Shown: one piece after another, positions 5,460 through 5,501 of the stretch
How positions within the stretch are numbered: the stretch's first letter is position 1
How the letters are laid out: each line of letters opens with the position of its first letter
NCBI GenBank assembly: GCA_036266155.1
Contig: DATANR010000119.1
Coordinates: forward strand, 1 to 5,501
Reading direction: 5' to 3'
Source of the DNA: SIAJ01 sp036266155
Lineage (GTDB): Bacteria > Planctomycetota > Planctomycetia > Gemmatales > Gemmataceae
Length of the DNA: 5,501 bases
The notes under the pieces: generated by a model
What the model saw: only the letters and a program-made list of their open reading frames with translations
What the model was told of the DNA's origin: nothing
Databases searched by the model: none
Program-made: the position numbers and the translations under genes

Positions 5460-5501
5460 TCAGGGGTCAGGGGTCAGGGGTCAGGGGTCAGGGGTCAGGG
5501 G
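5460..5501. repeat. Six perfect tandem TCAGGGG heptamers, running off the window
   Basis: The 42 bases are exactly six copies of the 7-bp unit tcagggg without a single mismatch, and the array may continue past the window edge. It begins 3 nt upstream of the methyltransferase start codon. Six runs of four G separated by TCA meet the G-quadruplex pattern on the plus strand, which is the template strand for that gene. On the coding strand every unit contains TGA. Because 7 is not a multiple of 3, the array has stops in all three frames. Similar heptamer tracts occur between genes in some bacteria; here, perfect copies suggest recent expansion. Confidence 0.95.

Noticed and set aside
5460..5501. 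Tandem heptamers as a CRISPR array or origin iterons
   Set aside because: There are no spacers between the units, they are only 7 bp long, and there is no nearby cas gene, replication gene or DnaA-box cluster.

Overview
This is a GC-rich bacterial chromosomal segment in which all seven recognisable genes lie on the minus strand, so transcription runs from high to low coordinates. The proteome is ordinary and housekeeping-like: an AAA+ protease unfoldase, a tRNA methyltransferase, a drug/metabolite-type permease, a lipoprotein and a SAM methyltransferase. I see no transposase, integrase, phage gene, CRISPR array, tRNA or rRNA. Three things suggest, without proving, a planctomycete (Pirellulales-like) origin: the ClpX N-terminus, the CCCCTGA-type heptamer tracts, and small poorly characterised proteins between housekeeping genes. 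No marker in the window settles it.

Layout in transcription order. The right edge (5460-5501) is a perfect tandem array of six TCAGGGG heptamers, cut off by the window end, that abuts a class I SAM-dependent methyltransferase (5456-4722). Next are a small proline-tailed lipoprotein (4658-4125), a RarD-type EamA permease (4080 or 4107 to 3094) and trmL, a SPOUT tRNA 2'-O-methyltransferase (3087-2632). Only 6 nt separate rarD from trmL, and the trmL ribosome-binding region overlaps the rarD stop, so these two are probably co-translated. After a 113-nt spacer comes a 106-aa protein of unknown function (2518-2198). Its Shine-Dalgarno is buried in a 19-bp bulged hairpin, the most striking regulatory structure here.

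A gap of about 300 nt (1899-2197) follows. It holds a perfect TATAAT -10 box pointing leftward, bracketed by TCCG/CGGA repeat arms, and probably starts a second transcription unit. That unit contains a small single-pass membrane protein with a SHOCT-like segment and proline-rich tail (1898-1533), then clpX (1373-66). clpX is complete, with its zinc-binding domain, Walker motifs, pore loops and the ClpP-docking LGF loop, but no clpP lies directly upstream in this window. Inverted repeats beyond the clpX stop (1-57) may form a terminator or an intergenic palindromic element.

I found no convincing new multi-gene system. The items worth a second look are regulatory or structural: the Shine-Dalgarno-sequestering hairpin, the G-quadruplex-prone heptamer array 3 nt from a start codon, the repeat-bracketed promoter, and the competing hairpins after clpX.
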